DNA of 64,000 nt from Novosphingobium sp. FKTRR1 (GTDB lineage Bacteria > Pseudomonadota > Alphaproteobacteria > Sphingomonadales > Sphingomonadaceae): contig NZ_JAIZDA010000002.1 in assembly GCF_020404405.1 (NCBI RefSeq), positions 248,001-312,000 on the forward strand, read 5' to 3'. Below the pieces are notes generated by a model. It ran no database searches. It saw only the letters and a list, made by a program, of their open reading frames with translations, and was not told the origin of the DNA. This document shows, piece by piece, positions 25,997-33,568 of the stretch. The position numbers and the translations under genes were made by a program. Each line of letters opens with the position of its first letter. Position 1 is the first letter of the stretch.

Positions 25997-26247
25997 GAAA
26001 AGTTTGGGAGAGGATGCCTGAAAGGCCATTGTCGAGTGCACCTCCCGGCCGACGTTTGCAATTGCGAACAAAACCTTGGCGGTTGCGTTTAATGCAAGCC
26101 AGCTACGCTCCAGCTTTCAACCCCCAGCGGAGGCCAATGCTGATTGAATCCAGCACACCGCGTGCGCGCGTTACAAGTGCTCGATCAAGGCGGTTAGACG
26201 CATGACGATGGCTGCTCACCCATCAAAAGCATGAACCAACCAGACGC

Positions 26248-26281
26248 AAAAAGGGGCGCAACTTTCGCTGCGCCCCTTTTT
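26248..26281. terminator. Bidirectional intrinsic terminator
   Basis: The arms 26248-26260 and 26269-26281 (AAAAAGGGGCGCA / TGCGCCCCTTTTT) are perfectly complementary over 13 bases with an 8-base loop. Runs of A and T flank it, so it can stop transcripts from cysQ (plus) and from the exbD operon (minus). Confidence 0.85.
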
Positions 26282-26344
26282 AGCCTGATTGACAAATCAG
26301 ACTCGATGAACTCCATCAGCGCGCAAGCACGCTGAGAAATCGTC

Positions 26345-26788
26345 TTACTGCGCCGCGGACTTGCCGAACACAGCGTAGTTTTCATTCCCGACGAACCCGA
26401 ACTTCGACACCTTGGAATCGGTGATGATCTTCAGGGTGCGGTTGGCCATCTCGTAGTTGGCAAAGGCTTCGGGCTGGAACTGGAGTTCCGGCTCGACTGC
26501 CATCGCCTTGGTCGCCTGAAGCAGCGAGACCAGATTGCCTTCGGTGATCGGCGAGCCGTTCCAGAGCAACTGGTTCTGCTGGGTCAGCACCAGCTTGTTC
26601 TTCTCGGGCTTGATCTTGACGTCATTCGTCGGAGGTGTCGCCTGAGGAAGATTCACGTTCACCGAGTGGGTGGCCACGGGAATGGTGATGATGAACATGA
26701 TGAGGAGCACGAGCATGACGTCGATCAACGGCGTCGTGTTCATCTCCATCATCGGCGAGCCATCGTCCTTGCCGCCGCTCATTGCCAT
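26345..26788 (-). CDS. exbD: ExbD/TolR family biopolymer transporter (second copy)
   Basis: A 147-residue inner-membrane protein. A short cytoplasmic tail is followed by one membrane helix, NTTPLIDVMLVLLIMFII, with the conserved proton-carrying Asp. A periplasmic domain of about 90 residues follows. ExbD works with ExbB to convert proton flow into movement of TonB, powering TonB-dependent outer-membrane uptake. It is last in the tonB-exbB-exbD-exbD operon, 74 bases after the first exbD, and is followed by a strong terminator. Confidence 0.93.
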   Translation of the reverse strand: MAMSGGKDDGSPMMEMNTTPLIDVMLVLLIMFIITIPVATHSVNVNLPQATPPTNDVKIKPEKNKLVLTQQNQLLWNGSPITEGNLVSLLQATKAMAVEPELQFQPEAFANYEMANRTLKIITDSKVSKFGFVGNENYAVFGKSAAQ

Positions 26789-26862
26789 GGGGTGATACTC
26801 CTGTTCTCTCGTATGCCCGGCCCGATTGGACCGTTTCGGTTGAATTCAGCCGTCAGGCCGGA

Positions 26863-27390
26863 TCAACCGTTGGGATCGACCGGGGTGGAGATGAAGCCGA
26901 CCTTGGGATAACCCGCGATCTGCACGCTGTAGATCGCGCCGGCAATGCACTTCCAAGGAACGTGAACGTCACCGCGGATATGCACTTCGGGGATCTTTTC
27001 GGGATCCATGTTCGCCGCGCCGCCTTCGTTCTTCACGATGGCGTCAAGCCGCTCATAGGCCTGCTTGGTCAGCTCGGTGTTGTCCACCGGGGTCACGTTG
27101 TTGAAGTAAACGCGACATTCGCCACTGGGCGATGACCCTTCATAGCCAGGCTGCTTGGGGCTGCGACCGGCTGCGTCGGTAGCGACGACAGCAAGCAGCA
27201 GGTTCTCGACCTTGTCCTGGGTTTCTTCCGATGCCAGGACAGGCACCTTGAGCTTTTCGACGGTCTGGATCGCAACCGGGACCGCGATGAGGAAGATGAT
27301 CAGCAGCACGAGCATCACGTCCACGAGCGGCGTGGTGTTGATGTCCGACATCGGGCGCTCTTCGCCGCCGCCGCCTACAGACATTGCCAT
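26863..27390 (-). CDS. exbD: ExbD/TolR family biopolymer transporter (first copy)
   Basis: A 175-residue ExbD paralog with the same helix motif, INTTPLVDVMLVLLIIFLIA. Its periplasmic domain is longer and different. It contains two cysteines (in GECRVYFN and PWKCIAG) absent from the other copy, possibly a disulfide. The end reads IYSVQIAGYPKVGFISTPV. Tandem ExbD pairs of unequal length occur in several TonB operons, where one copy can be dispensable for some substrates. It follows exbB by 133 bases that contain two hairpins. Confidence 0.93.
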   Translation of the reverse strand: MAMSVGGGGEERPMSDINTTPLVDVMLVLLIIFLIAVPVAIQTVEKLKVPVLASEETQDKVENLLLAVVATDAAGRSPKQPGYEGSSPSGECRVYFNNVTPVDNTELTKQAYERLDAIVKNEGGAANMDPEKIPEVHIRGDVHVPWKCIAGAIYSVQIAGYPKVGFISTPVDPNG

Positions 27391-27447
27391 TGGTTACATC
27401 CTATTCCGATCTGCGCCGCGGGGAGGAGCCGGGGGAAGACTTGAGAC

Positions 27448-27512
27448 CTTCGCCCCGGCGAAGACCCGGGTGTTTCCGGACAGGATCGGCGGCCACGGCG
27501 GCGCCGATCCTG
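27448..27512 (-). other. Two RNA hairpins between exbB and exbD
   Basis: Within the exbB-exbD spacer, CTTCGCC/GGCGAAG pair at 27448-27463. CAGGATCGGC/GCCGATCCTG pair perfectly over 10 bases at 27481-27490 and 27503-27512. No long T-run follows on the minus strand. They look more like processing or stabilising stem-loops than a full terminator. Confidence 0.5.
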
Positions 27513-27523
27513 GCGTTGCCTGA

Positions 27524-28279
27524 TTACTTCTTCGGAGCGGCCGGAGCAGCCGGCTTTGCGGCCGGAGCAGCAGCAACTGCGGGCTTCACAGCGCCGTGCG
27601 AGGCGATGTTTGCCAGCACGTCGGTGCTGAAGCCGGTGAGCAGTTCGGCGATGCGCTTGTTGCGAGCCTGCAGGAAGTTGTAGGCAAGCACGGCGGGCAC
27701 AGCGACGAGCAGACCGAGCGCGGTCATGATCAGAGCTTCACCGACCGGACCTGCGACCTTGTCGATCGAGGCCGAACCGGCCAGACCGATGGCGATCAGC
27801 GCGCGATAGATGCCGACCACGGTACCGAACAGACCGATGAACGGCGAGGTAGCACCGACGGTTGCGAGGAAGGGCAGACCACCGGCGAGACGCGCGTTGA
27901 TCGAAGCTTCCGAGCGAGCCAGCGAACCGTGCAGCCAGTCATGGGCTTCCGACGAATCGACCAGCTTGGCGGCCTTTTCCTCAGCGGTGAGGCCGTCATC
28001 GACGATCTGGCGCCATGCCGAGTTCTTCTCGAGCTTGGTCACGCCTTCCTTGAGCGAAGGCGCACGCCAGAAAGCGGCGATCGACTTGTACTGACCGGTG
28101 ATCTTGGCCTGTTCCACGAACTTGGTGAACAGGATGAAGAACGAACCAAACGACATGATGCCGAGGATCGTGACGGTGGCGTAAGAAATGAAACCACCGG
28201 CCTGAAGGGCTTCGACGAAGCCAAACTTGTTCTGCGGCGCCGCAGCGGCCGCGGCCTCGGCGAGAGTCTGGATAAGCAT
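27524..28279 (-). CDS. exbB: ExbB/TolQ/MotA proton channel family protein
   Basis: A 251-residue inner-membrane protein with three membrane helices. The first is ISYATVTILGIMSFGSFFILF near residue 35. The second and third lie at about 130-215 and include GLFGTVVGIYRAL and GPVGEALIMTALGLLVAVPAVLAY, the MotA/TolQ/ExbB signature. The C-terminus is an Ala/Pro/Lys-rich tail. It forms the pentameric stator that energises TonB with ExbD. It lies between tonB and the first exbD in one operon. Confidence 0.95.
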   Translation of the reverse strand: MLIQTLAEAAAAAAPQNKFGFVEALQAGGFISYATVTILGIMSFGSFFILFTKFVEQAKITGQYKSIAAFWRAPSLKEGVTKLEKNSAWRQIVDDGLTAEEKAAKLVDSSEAHDWLHGSLARSEASINARLAGGLPFLATVGATSPFIGLFGTVVGIYRALIAIGLAGSASIDKVAGPVGEALIMTALGLLVAVPAVLAYNFLQARNKRIAELLTGFSTDVLANIASHGAVKPAVAAAPAAKPAAPAAPKK

Positions 28280-28354
28280 TCGGATCTTCCTCTCAAGAAT
28301 TCAGCAAAGAGCAAAGAAGGGGGGAAACTATGAGCACGGGACAGGCCCGAAGGA

Positions 28355-29014
28355 TCATTCCTTCGGGATCTGCCAACGCACCGAACTGGCGTAGACACCT
28401 GCGGTGGGATTACCGTCACCATCCGTCGCCGCGTTGAAGCGGCCACGACGGCGAAGATTGTCACACGTCGCCTGATCGAGATCGGGGCTACCGCTCGACT
28501 TGGTGATTTCGCAGTTCGTCACCTTGCCGTCTGTACCGATCGACAAACGGAACCCGGTCACGCCTTCACGCTCTTCGCGCAGGGCACGCGACGGATAGTC
28601 GTTCGACGTCACCCACTCGCCAGGACGACCCTTGGCGACTGCAGCCTTCGGCGTGAAACGCGGAGGCGGCGGCGCTGGCGTCGGCGGCAAAGCGACCGGC
28701 GGCGGCGGAAGTGGCGTCGGCGGCGGCGGAGCCGCTACCGTCTGGATCTGCGGTGCCGGTGCATTGAAGCTAATCGGCGGCGGCGGCGCCACGATAGGTG
28801 GCGGCGGCGGCATATCCGTCTTGGGGGGCGGCGGCGGCGGTGGCGGCGGCTTGTCCTCGTCAATCTTGACGGCCGTAGTCACCTCTTTGATCTTCTTGAA
28901 GGCCGAGTACGCGAGGCCAGTGACCAGCGCATAGCCGACAACGACATGAAGAACCGCAACGATGATGAGCGCGGTGATCTTGTTACCGCTCATCTGTTGG
29001 TCAGCGTATGCCAT
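28355..29014 (-). CDS. tonB: TonB family energy-transducing protein
   Basis: A 219-residue protein. Residues ~12-38 form a single membrane anchor, ITALIIVAVLHVVVGYALV. Next comes a long proline-rich periplasmic linker (about residues 53-120) containing a run of nine prolines. The C-terminal TonB domain has YPSRALREEREGVTGFRLSIG and ends with VRWQIPKE. TonB spans the periplasm and pulls on outer-membrane receptors for siderophores, vitamins or glycans. It is the first gene of the operon with exbB and two exbD genes. AGGAG is 11 bases before ATG 29014. Confidence 0.95.
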   Translation of the reverse strand: MAYADQQMSGNKITALIIVAVLHVVVGYALVTGLAYSAFKKIKEVTTAVKIDEDKPPPPPPPPPKTDMPPPPPIVAPPPPISFNAPAPQIQTVAAPPPPTPLPPPPVALPPTPAPPPPRFTPKAAVAKGRPGEWVTSNDYPSRALREEREGVTGFRLSIGTDGKVTNCEITKSSGSPDLDQATCDNLRRRGRFNAATDGDGNPTAGVYASSVRWQIPKE

Positions 29015-29368
29015 TCAGCTCTAACACTCCTGATCTTCCACCCTGGCGCGCGCACCCATGCACACACCATGACAGAGCCACGTACGAAATCACCGTTCCG
29101 CACGATAGGCCAATCCAGCGATATCAATCCACCCTGCCGGCAACCCGGTCCGCCGACATCGGGCGCAAGGGTCCCGGCGGCGGCAACGACGGGCGTTTGT
29201 TTTTTGAACTGCCCGACGAGGGAGAGCATTAACGCCGAAGCCAAAGCCGCGCAAATGCTTTATCCGCTCCTTTACGATTCCCTGTTCCGATACGGAAATC
29301 GGCGCATTGGCGCGGGTTTTGCGCCCGCGCAGGTGTCAACAGGCCCCGCCAGACTACAAGGATTTCTA
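29015..29368. other. Intergenic region between divergent tonB and exported protein gene
   Basis: About 354 bases, the divergent promoter region of tonB and the 29369 gene. Long open frames on both strands have poor amino-acid composition and extend into known genes, so I treat them as non-coding. I see no clear Fur box, repeat or RNA structure. Confidence 0.5.
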
Positions 29369-30295
29369 ATGCATCGCATAGCGTTTTGGCCAGTTGCGTT
29401 GTCCATGGTGCTTTCATCCGCGTCGAATGCGGTGTGCGCGACCGATGCCGCACCTTCCGCTAACCCTGTGATTCGCGCAGGATTAACGCCGGGTTCAGGA
29501 CAAGCCGCAGTGCCATCGGCCAATGGCGCACCAACGCTGAAGCCAGCGCTCACGTATGCCGATCTTGTCGATCTGGCGCTTCCGGCCGAATTGGTCACCC
29601 GCGCCGAGATCCGCCGCGCAACCCGGCTCAAGCCCGAGCAGGCACCCGATGTTCCGGCAGGCAAAGCGCGGCTCTATGTCGAGGCGGTGACGACCGCGCT
29701 GCTGGTCGGGCCGGATCTTGGCGAATCGATCCGTTTCCTTGCCGACGTGCCGCTCGATGCAAAGGGGCGCGTCCCCAAGCTGACCCGGACGCAAGTTCTG
29801 GTGCTGGCGCGCACCGTGGCGGGGCGCCCTGGCGAACTGCAGCTGGTGGCGGGCGATGCGATGCTGCCTTGGTCAGCCGATACCGAGACGCGACTGCGCA
29901 GCGTGTTGACCGCGCTGCTCGCCCCGGATGCCCCCGCGCGCGTCCTGTCCTTGCGCGAGGCGCTGCACGTGCCCGGGAATCTGGCGGGCGAGGGCGAGAC
30001 GCAACTGTTCTTTGCCACCGAGGGCGAGCGGCCGATCGCGTTGTCGATTCTGCGCCGCCCCGGTGAGCCGACGCGCTGGGGCGTGAGCTTCAGCGAGATC
30101 GTCGATCAGGCGGCCACGCCCCCGGCGCATGACACGCTGGCATGGTATCGGCTGGCCTGTTCGCTACCGCAGTCCCTGAGCGAGCGGGCCAACATCTCTG
30201 CCACCGCCAACGATCGACGCATTGCCACCGAGGACTATGCGCTGGTGCTGGCCGATCTGGGTCCGTGCACCCGCAACCGGCCAGGCGCTCACTGA
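29369..30295 (+). CDS. Exported protein of unknown function
   Basis: A 308-residue protein with a clear N-terminal signal peptide, MHRIAFWPVALSMVLSSASN followed by AVCA, and a likely cleavage after VCA. I recognise no catalytic motif. The body is a mixed alpha/beta sequence with DLVDLALPAELVTRAEIRRAT near the start and LAWYRLACSLPQSLSER near the end. ATG 29369 is chosen because AAGGA lies 6 bases upstream and the signal peptide begins there; the open frame back to 28946 overlaps tonB. It sits 120 bases before homoserine dehydrogenase on the same strand. It is probably periplasmic. Confidence 0.8.
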   Translation: MHRIAFWPVALSMVLSSASNAVCATDAAPSANPVIRAGLTPGSGQAAVPSANGAPTLKPALTYADLVDLALPAELVTRAEIRRATRLKPEQAPDVPAGKARLYVEAVTTALLVGPDLGESIRFLADVPLDAKGRVPKLTRTQVLVLARTVAGRPGELQLVAGDAMLPWSADTETRLRSVLTALLAPDAPARVLSLREALHVPGNLAGEGETQLFFATEGERPIALSILRRPGEPTRWGVSFSEIVDQAATPPAHDTLAWYRLACSLPQSLSERANISATANDRRIATEDYALVLADLGPCTRNRPGAH

Positions 30296-30415
30296 GGCAA
30301 GCACGCAAGCCCGCGCACAGGCCAGCGCGCATGGTTGCGGGCGCGCAACGGCTCCCCTAAGGACTTGCGCGCTATACATAAGGCTCGCGCGCGGGCGCGA
30401 CAGGACAGGAATGAC

Positions 30416-31732
30416 ATGAGCGAACCATTGCGCATCGCGCTCGCTGGACTTGGCACGGTGGGCGGCGGGGTGATCCGGCTGATCGAGGCCAACGCCGACC
30501 TGATCACGCGCCGCGCCGGGCGCCCGATCGTGATCACCGCGGTCAGCGCCCGCAACCGCAGCAAGAATCGCGGCTATGACCTGGGCGCCTATCACTGGGA
30601 GGATGATATGGTCATCCTGGGCGAGCGCGAGGACGTCGATGTCGTGGTCGAACTGGTCGGCGGCGCCGATGGCCCCGCGCTGGCGCTGGCGCGCACCACG
30701 TTCGAGGCGGGCAAGGCGCTGGTCACCGCCAACAAGGCGATGATCGCGCACCATGGCATCGAACTGGCGACGCGGGCCGAGGCGGCCAAGTGCGCGTTCA
30801 AGTTCGAAGCGGCGGTGGCCGGCGGCATTCCGGTGATCAAGGGCCTGCGCGAAGGCGCGGCTGCCAACGAGATCGCGCGCGTCTATGGCATCCTCAACGG
30901 CACCTGCAACTATATCCTGTCGACGATGGAGGACACCGGTCGCGACTTTGCCGACGTGCTGGCAGAGGCTCAGGCCAAGGGCTATGCCGAATCCGACCCG
31001 ACCTTCGACATCGACGGCATCGATGCCGCGCACAAGCTGTCGATCCTGTCGTCGATCGCGTTCGGTACGGCGGTGGACTTTGCGGGCGTGACCGCCACTG
31101 GCATCCGCCGCGTGTTGGCCGCCGACATCGCGCAGGCCGATGCGCTGGGCTATTACATCCGCCTGATCGGGATGGCCGATACCGAGATCGACGCCGAGGG
31201 CAACCGTCGCCTGTTCCAGCGGGTTCATCCGCATCTGGTGCACCGCGATCACCCGCTTGCCCATGTCGATGGCGCAACCAATGCGGTGGTGGCCGAAGGC
31301 AACTTCGTCGGCCGCCTGCTGTTCCAGGGTGCGGGTGCGGGCGATGGCCCGACCGCGAGCGCGGTGGTCGCCGACCTGATCGACATCGCGCGCGGCGATG
31401 TCGGCGCCCCGTTCTCCATCCCCGTGGCAGAACTTGACCGCGCTGCGCCCGCCAGCGCCGGACAGCGGATCAGCAAGGCCTATCTGCGCTTTGCCGTCAC
31501 CGACCGCCCCGGCGTGCTGGCCGAGATCACCGCCGCGATGCGCGATGCCGGGGTCTCGATCGCCAGCATGATCCAGAAGGGCCGCAACGCGCCCGGTGGC
31601 ACCGAGCCGGTCTTGGTGTCGATCGTCACGCACGAAGGGCCCGAAAGCGCGATCACCGAAACGCTGCGCCTGTTGGAAGGATCGCCCGCACTGTTCGAAC
31701 CGCCGCTGGTGATGTACTTGCTCGACGAATAG
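30416..31732 (+). CDS. hom: Homoserine dehydrogenase
   Basis: A 438-residue enzyme. It has an N-terminal NAD(P)-binding fold, LRIALAGLGTVGGGVIRLIE, then VTANKAMIAHHG and the catalytic-region blocks GGIPVIKGLREG, ILNGTCNYILSTME and GYAESDPTFDIDGIDAAHK. The C-terminus is an ACT domain (VTDRPGVLAEITAAMRDAGVSI) for feedback control. It reduces aspartate semialdehyde to homoserine for threonine and methionine synthesis. ATG 30416 has AGGA 5 bases upstream; the frame continues back to 30335 without support. glpX lies downstream on the same strand, a gene order seen in related bacteria, here interrupted by an opposite-strand gene. Confidence 0.96.
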   Translation: MSEPLRIALAGLGTVGGGVIRLIEANADLITRRAGRPIVITAVSARNRSKNRGYDLGAYHWEDDMVILGEREDVDVVVELVGGADGPALALARTTFEAGKALVTANKAMIAHHGIELATRAEAAKCAFKFEAAVAGGIPVIKGLREGAAANEIARVYGILNGTCNYILSTMEDTGRDFADVLAEAQAKGYAESDPTFDIDGIDAAHKLSILSSIAFGTAVDFAGVTATGIRRVLAADIAQADALGYYIRLIGMADTEIDAEGNRRLFQRVHPHLVHRDHPLAHVDGATNAVVAEGNFVGRLLFQGAGAGDGPTASAVVADLIDIARGDVGAPFSIPVAELDRAAPASAGQRISKAYLRFAVTDRPGVLAEITAAMRDAGVSIASMIQKGRNAPGGTEPVLVSIVTHEGPESAITETLRLLEGSPALFEPPLVMYLLDE

Positions 31733-31791
31733 GAATTGCCAGTCGCGCCAGACTTCGTCTCGCGCCGGGCTTCGTCTCGGGCCGGGCTTCG

Positions 31792-32373
31792 TCAGGGCGC
31801 GCGCATCTCGCCTTTGGCGATCAGATCGGCGTCCGATCCTTCGGGTGCGGGCGGCAGCGCGGCGAAGTCGATCTGCGGCATCACCGGAGGTGGGCACGGC
31901 GGCAGGAAACAGCCGGTGATGCTCACCCCGCCGCCATGGCGGATGCCGAACACTTCGGGCGCGCGCGGCAAGCCATCTGCCGTAGCACGGGCCCCATCCA
32001 GTTCGCCCGGCAACGGCAAGCGCTGGCGCGCGTTCTCGGGGTTGGTGCCACACACCACGATCGCGCCGTCCGGGCCGGGCTCGTCGCAGCGCGGCTTGTA
32101 CAAAGGGGTAAGCAGGCGGCGGGCAATTTCGGCCTTGTTGGACGCGGCGTTCTCGGGCTCAGCCTTTTCGGAAACAGTCGGCGGCTGCCCTGCTGCGACC
32201 GGCATCGCTGCCGACCCTTGCGCAGACCGCGTAGCCGACGCAGCGCCAGTCTCAACCGAATGGTCATCGCTTTGTGCCATGACAGGCGGCAATGGTGGTA
32301 TCTGCGCTTGCGCCCAAGCCTGCGGAGTGATCAGGAACACAGCCAAAACTAGAAGCTTACGCGTATCTGCCAT
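31792..32373 (-). CDS. Exported protein of unknown function
   Basis: A 193-residue protein with a signal peptide, MADTRKLLVLAVFLITPQAW then AQAQ. Low-complexity, Ala/Pro-rich sequence follows. The C-terminal half has CDEPGPDGAIVVCGTNPENARQRLPLP, a cysteine-framed pattern seen in small sphingomonad secreted proteins without a known role, and then TGCFLPPCPPP. The frame begins upstream at 32529, but the signal peptide sets ATG 32373. The gene is opposite to both hom and glpX and diverges from glpX by 108 bases. I assign no function. Confidence 0.65.
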   Translation of the reverse strand: MADTRKLLVLAVFLITPQAWAQAQIPPLPPVMAQSDDHSVETGAASATRSAQGSAAMPVAAGQPPTVSEKAEPENAASNKAEIARRLLTPLYKPRCDEPGPDGAIVVCGTNPENARQRLPLPGELDGARATADGLPRAPEVFGIRHGGGVSITGCFLPPCPPPVMPQIDFAALPPAPEGSDADLIAKGEMRAP

Positions 32374-32481
32374 GCGCCGGGGGGCACTGCTTGCGGGCGT
32401 GATGGGCTCTCTCGACAAGATTGCAATCCACTGGCTAGAGGCCGTGCACATGTCCGCACGTCGCCAACATAGGGAACGACC

Positions 32482-33483
32482 GTGACCGATACCACCGTCA
32501 AGACCGTCGCTTCCCCGGACCCTTCGCATGTGCTCGACCGGGTGCTGGTGCTCGAAATGGTGCGCGTTACCGAGGCCGCGGCGATCGGCGCCTCACGCCT
32601 GATCGGTCGCGGCGATGAAAAGGCCGCCGATGCAGCGGCAGTCGAAGCGATGCGAGCGGCGTTCAACGAGCTGGAAATCGACGGCACCATAGTGATCGGC
32701 GAAGGCGAACGCGACGAAGCGCCGATGCTGTTCATCGGTGAAAAGGTCGGTGCGGCGCCGGGGACGGGCCCGAAAATCGACATCGCGCTCGATCCGCTGG
32801 AAGGCACCACGATCACTGCCAAGGCCGGTCCCAACGCGCTGGCGGTGCTGGCGGTGGCCGAAGAGGGCGGCCTGCTCAACGCGCCCGATGTCTATATGGA
32901 AAAGCTGGCGATCGGGCCGGGTTATCCCGAGGGCCTGATCGACCTGAACAAGAGCCCCGCCGACAATGTGCGCGCGGTGGCGGCGGCCAAGGGCGTTGCG
33001 CCCGGCGACATCATCGTCTGCGTGCTCGACCGACCACGCCATACCGACCTGATCGCTGCGCTGCGGGCGCTGGGCTGCGGCATCGCGCTGATCCCCGATG
33101 GAGACGTGGCCGGTGTGATCGCCGTGACCAACGAGGACACCGGCATCGACATCTACATGGGATCGGGTGGCGCGCCGGAAGGCGTGCTGGCGGCGGCCGC
33201 GCTGCGCTGCGTCGGCGGACAGTTCAAGGGCCGCCTGCTGTTCCGCAACGAGAGCGAGCGCGCCCGTGCGCGCAAGTGGGGCATCACCGACCTCAACAAG
33301 CAATACGATCTGTCGGAACTGGCCAAGGGCGACTGCATCTTCGCCGCCACCGGCGTCACCGACGGATCGTTGCTGGCAGGCGTCAAGCACCGCAAGGACG
33401 GCATCCTGACCACCGAAAGCATCGTCATGCGCGCCAGTTCGGGAACCGTGCGCAGGGTAAAGGGCGAACACCGCCGCCCGTGA
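32482..33483 (+). CDS. glpX: Class II fructose-1,6-bisphosphatase
   Basis: A 333-residue enzyme of the GlpX family. Diagnostic blocks are VTEAAAIGASRLIGRGDEKAADAAA, DGTIVIGEGERDEAPML (metal-binding acidic cluster), DIALDPLEGTTITA (phosphate/metal motif) and GSGGAPEGVLAAAALRCVGG. It removes the 1-phosphate of fructose 1,6-bisphosphate in gluconeogenesis and is unrelated in sequence to class I FBPases. GTG 32482 is preceded by AGGGA at good spacing. In many alphaproteobacteria glpX follows hom; here they are separated by the small antisense-oriented gene. Confidence 0.95.
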   Translation: MTDTTVKTVASPDPSHVLDRVLVLEMVRVTEAAAIGASRLIGRGDEKAADAAAVEAMRAAFNELEIDGTIVIGEGERDEAPMLFIGEKVGAAPGTGPKIDIALDPLEGTTITAKAGPNALAVLAVAEEGGLLNAPDVYMEKLAIGPGYPEGLIDLNKSPADNVRAVAAAKGVAPGDIIVCVLDRPRHTDLIAALRALGCGIALIPDGDVAGVIAVTNEDTGIDIYMGSGGAPEGVLAAAALRCVGGQFKGRLLFRNESERARARKWGITDLNKQYDLSELAKGDCIFAATGVTDGSLLAGVKHRKDGILTTESIVMRASSGTVRRVKGEHRRP

Positions 33484-33568
33484 TCGCACCAGCCCGAACG
33501 TAACGAGTCTTGCGTTCGGCAGACGTGCCGTTCACCCTCTCGTCCGAAAACGGAGAGGGAGCAGGACA

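Larger units (their letters stand above)
25835..26344. other. Intergenic region between cysQ and exbD
   Basis: About 510 bases without a convincing protein gene. It contains a bidirectional terminator-like hairpin (26248-26281). It also contains a second, minus-strand hairpin with a T-run (25964-25996), preceded on that strand by a small hairpin. The second structure suggests an additional minus-strand transcript, treated as a finding. Confidence 0.6.

Noticed and set aside
25805-26071. Minus-strand ORF of about 88 residues between cysQ and exbD
   Set aside because: It has a plausible ribosome-binding sequence for a shorter start, but an intrinsic terminator lies inside the frame and composition is poor; a small RNA fits better.
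28800-28860. GGCGGC-rich tandem-like repeat
   Set aside because: It encodes the proline run of TonB and needs no separate explanation.
28632-28934. Plus-strand Gly-rich ORF opposite tonB
   Set aside because: It is the complement of the proline-rich TonB linker (CCG/CCN codons read as GGN) and not a gene.
28946-29368. N-terminal extension of the 29369 protein back to 28946
   Set aside because: It overlaps tonB on the other strand and reads as low-quality sequence; a ribosome-binding site and signal peptide fix the start at 29369.
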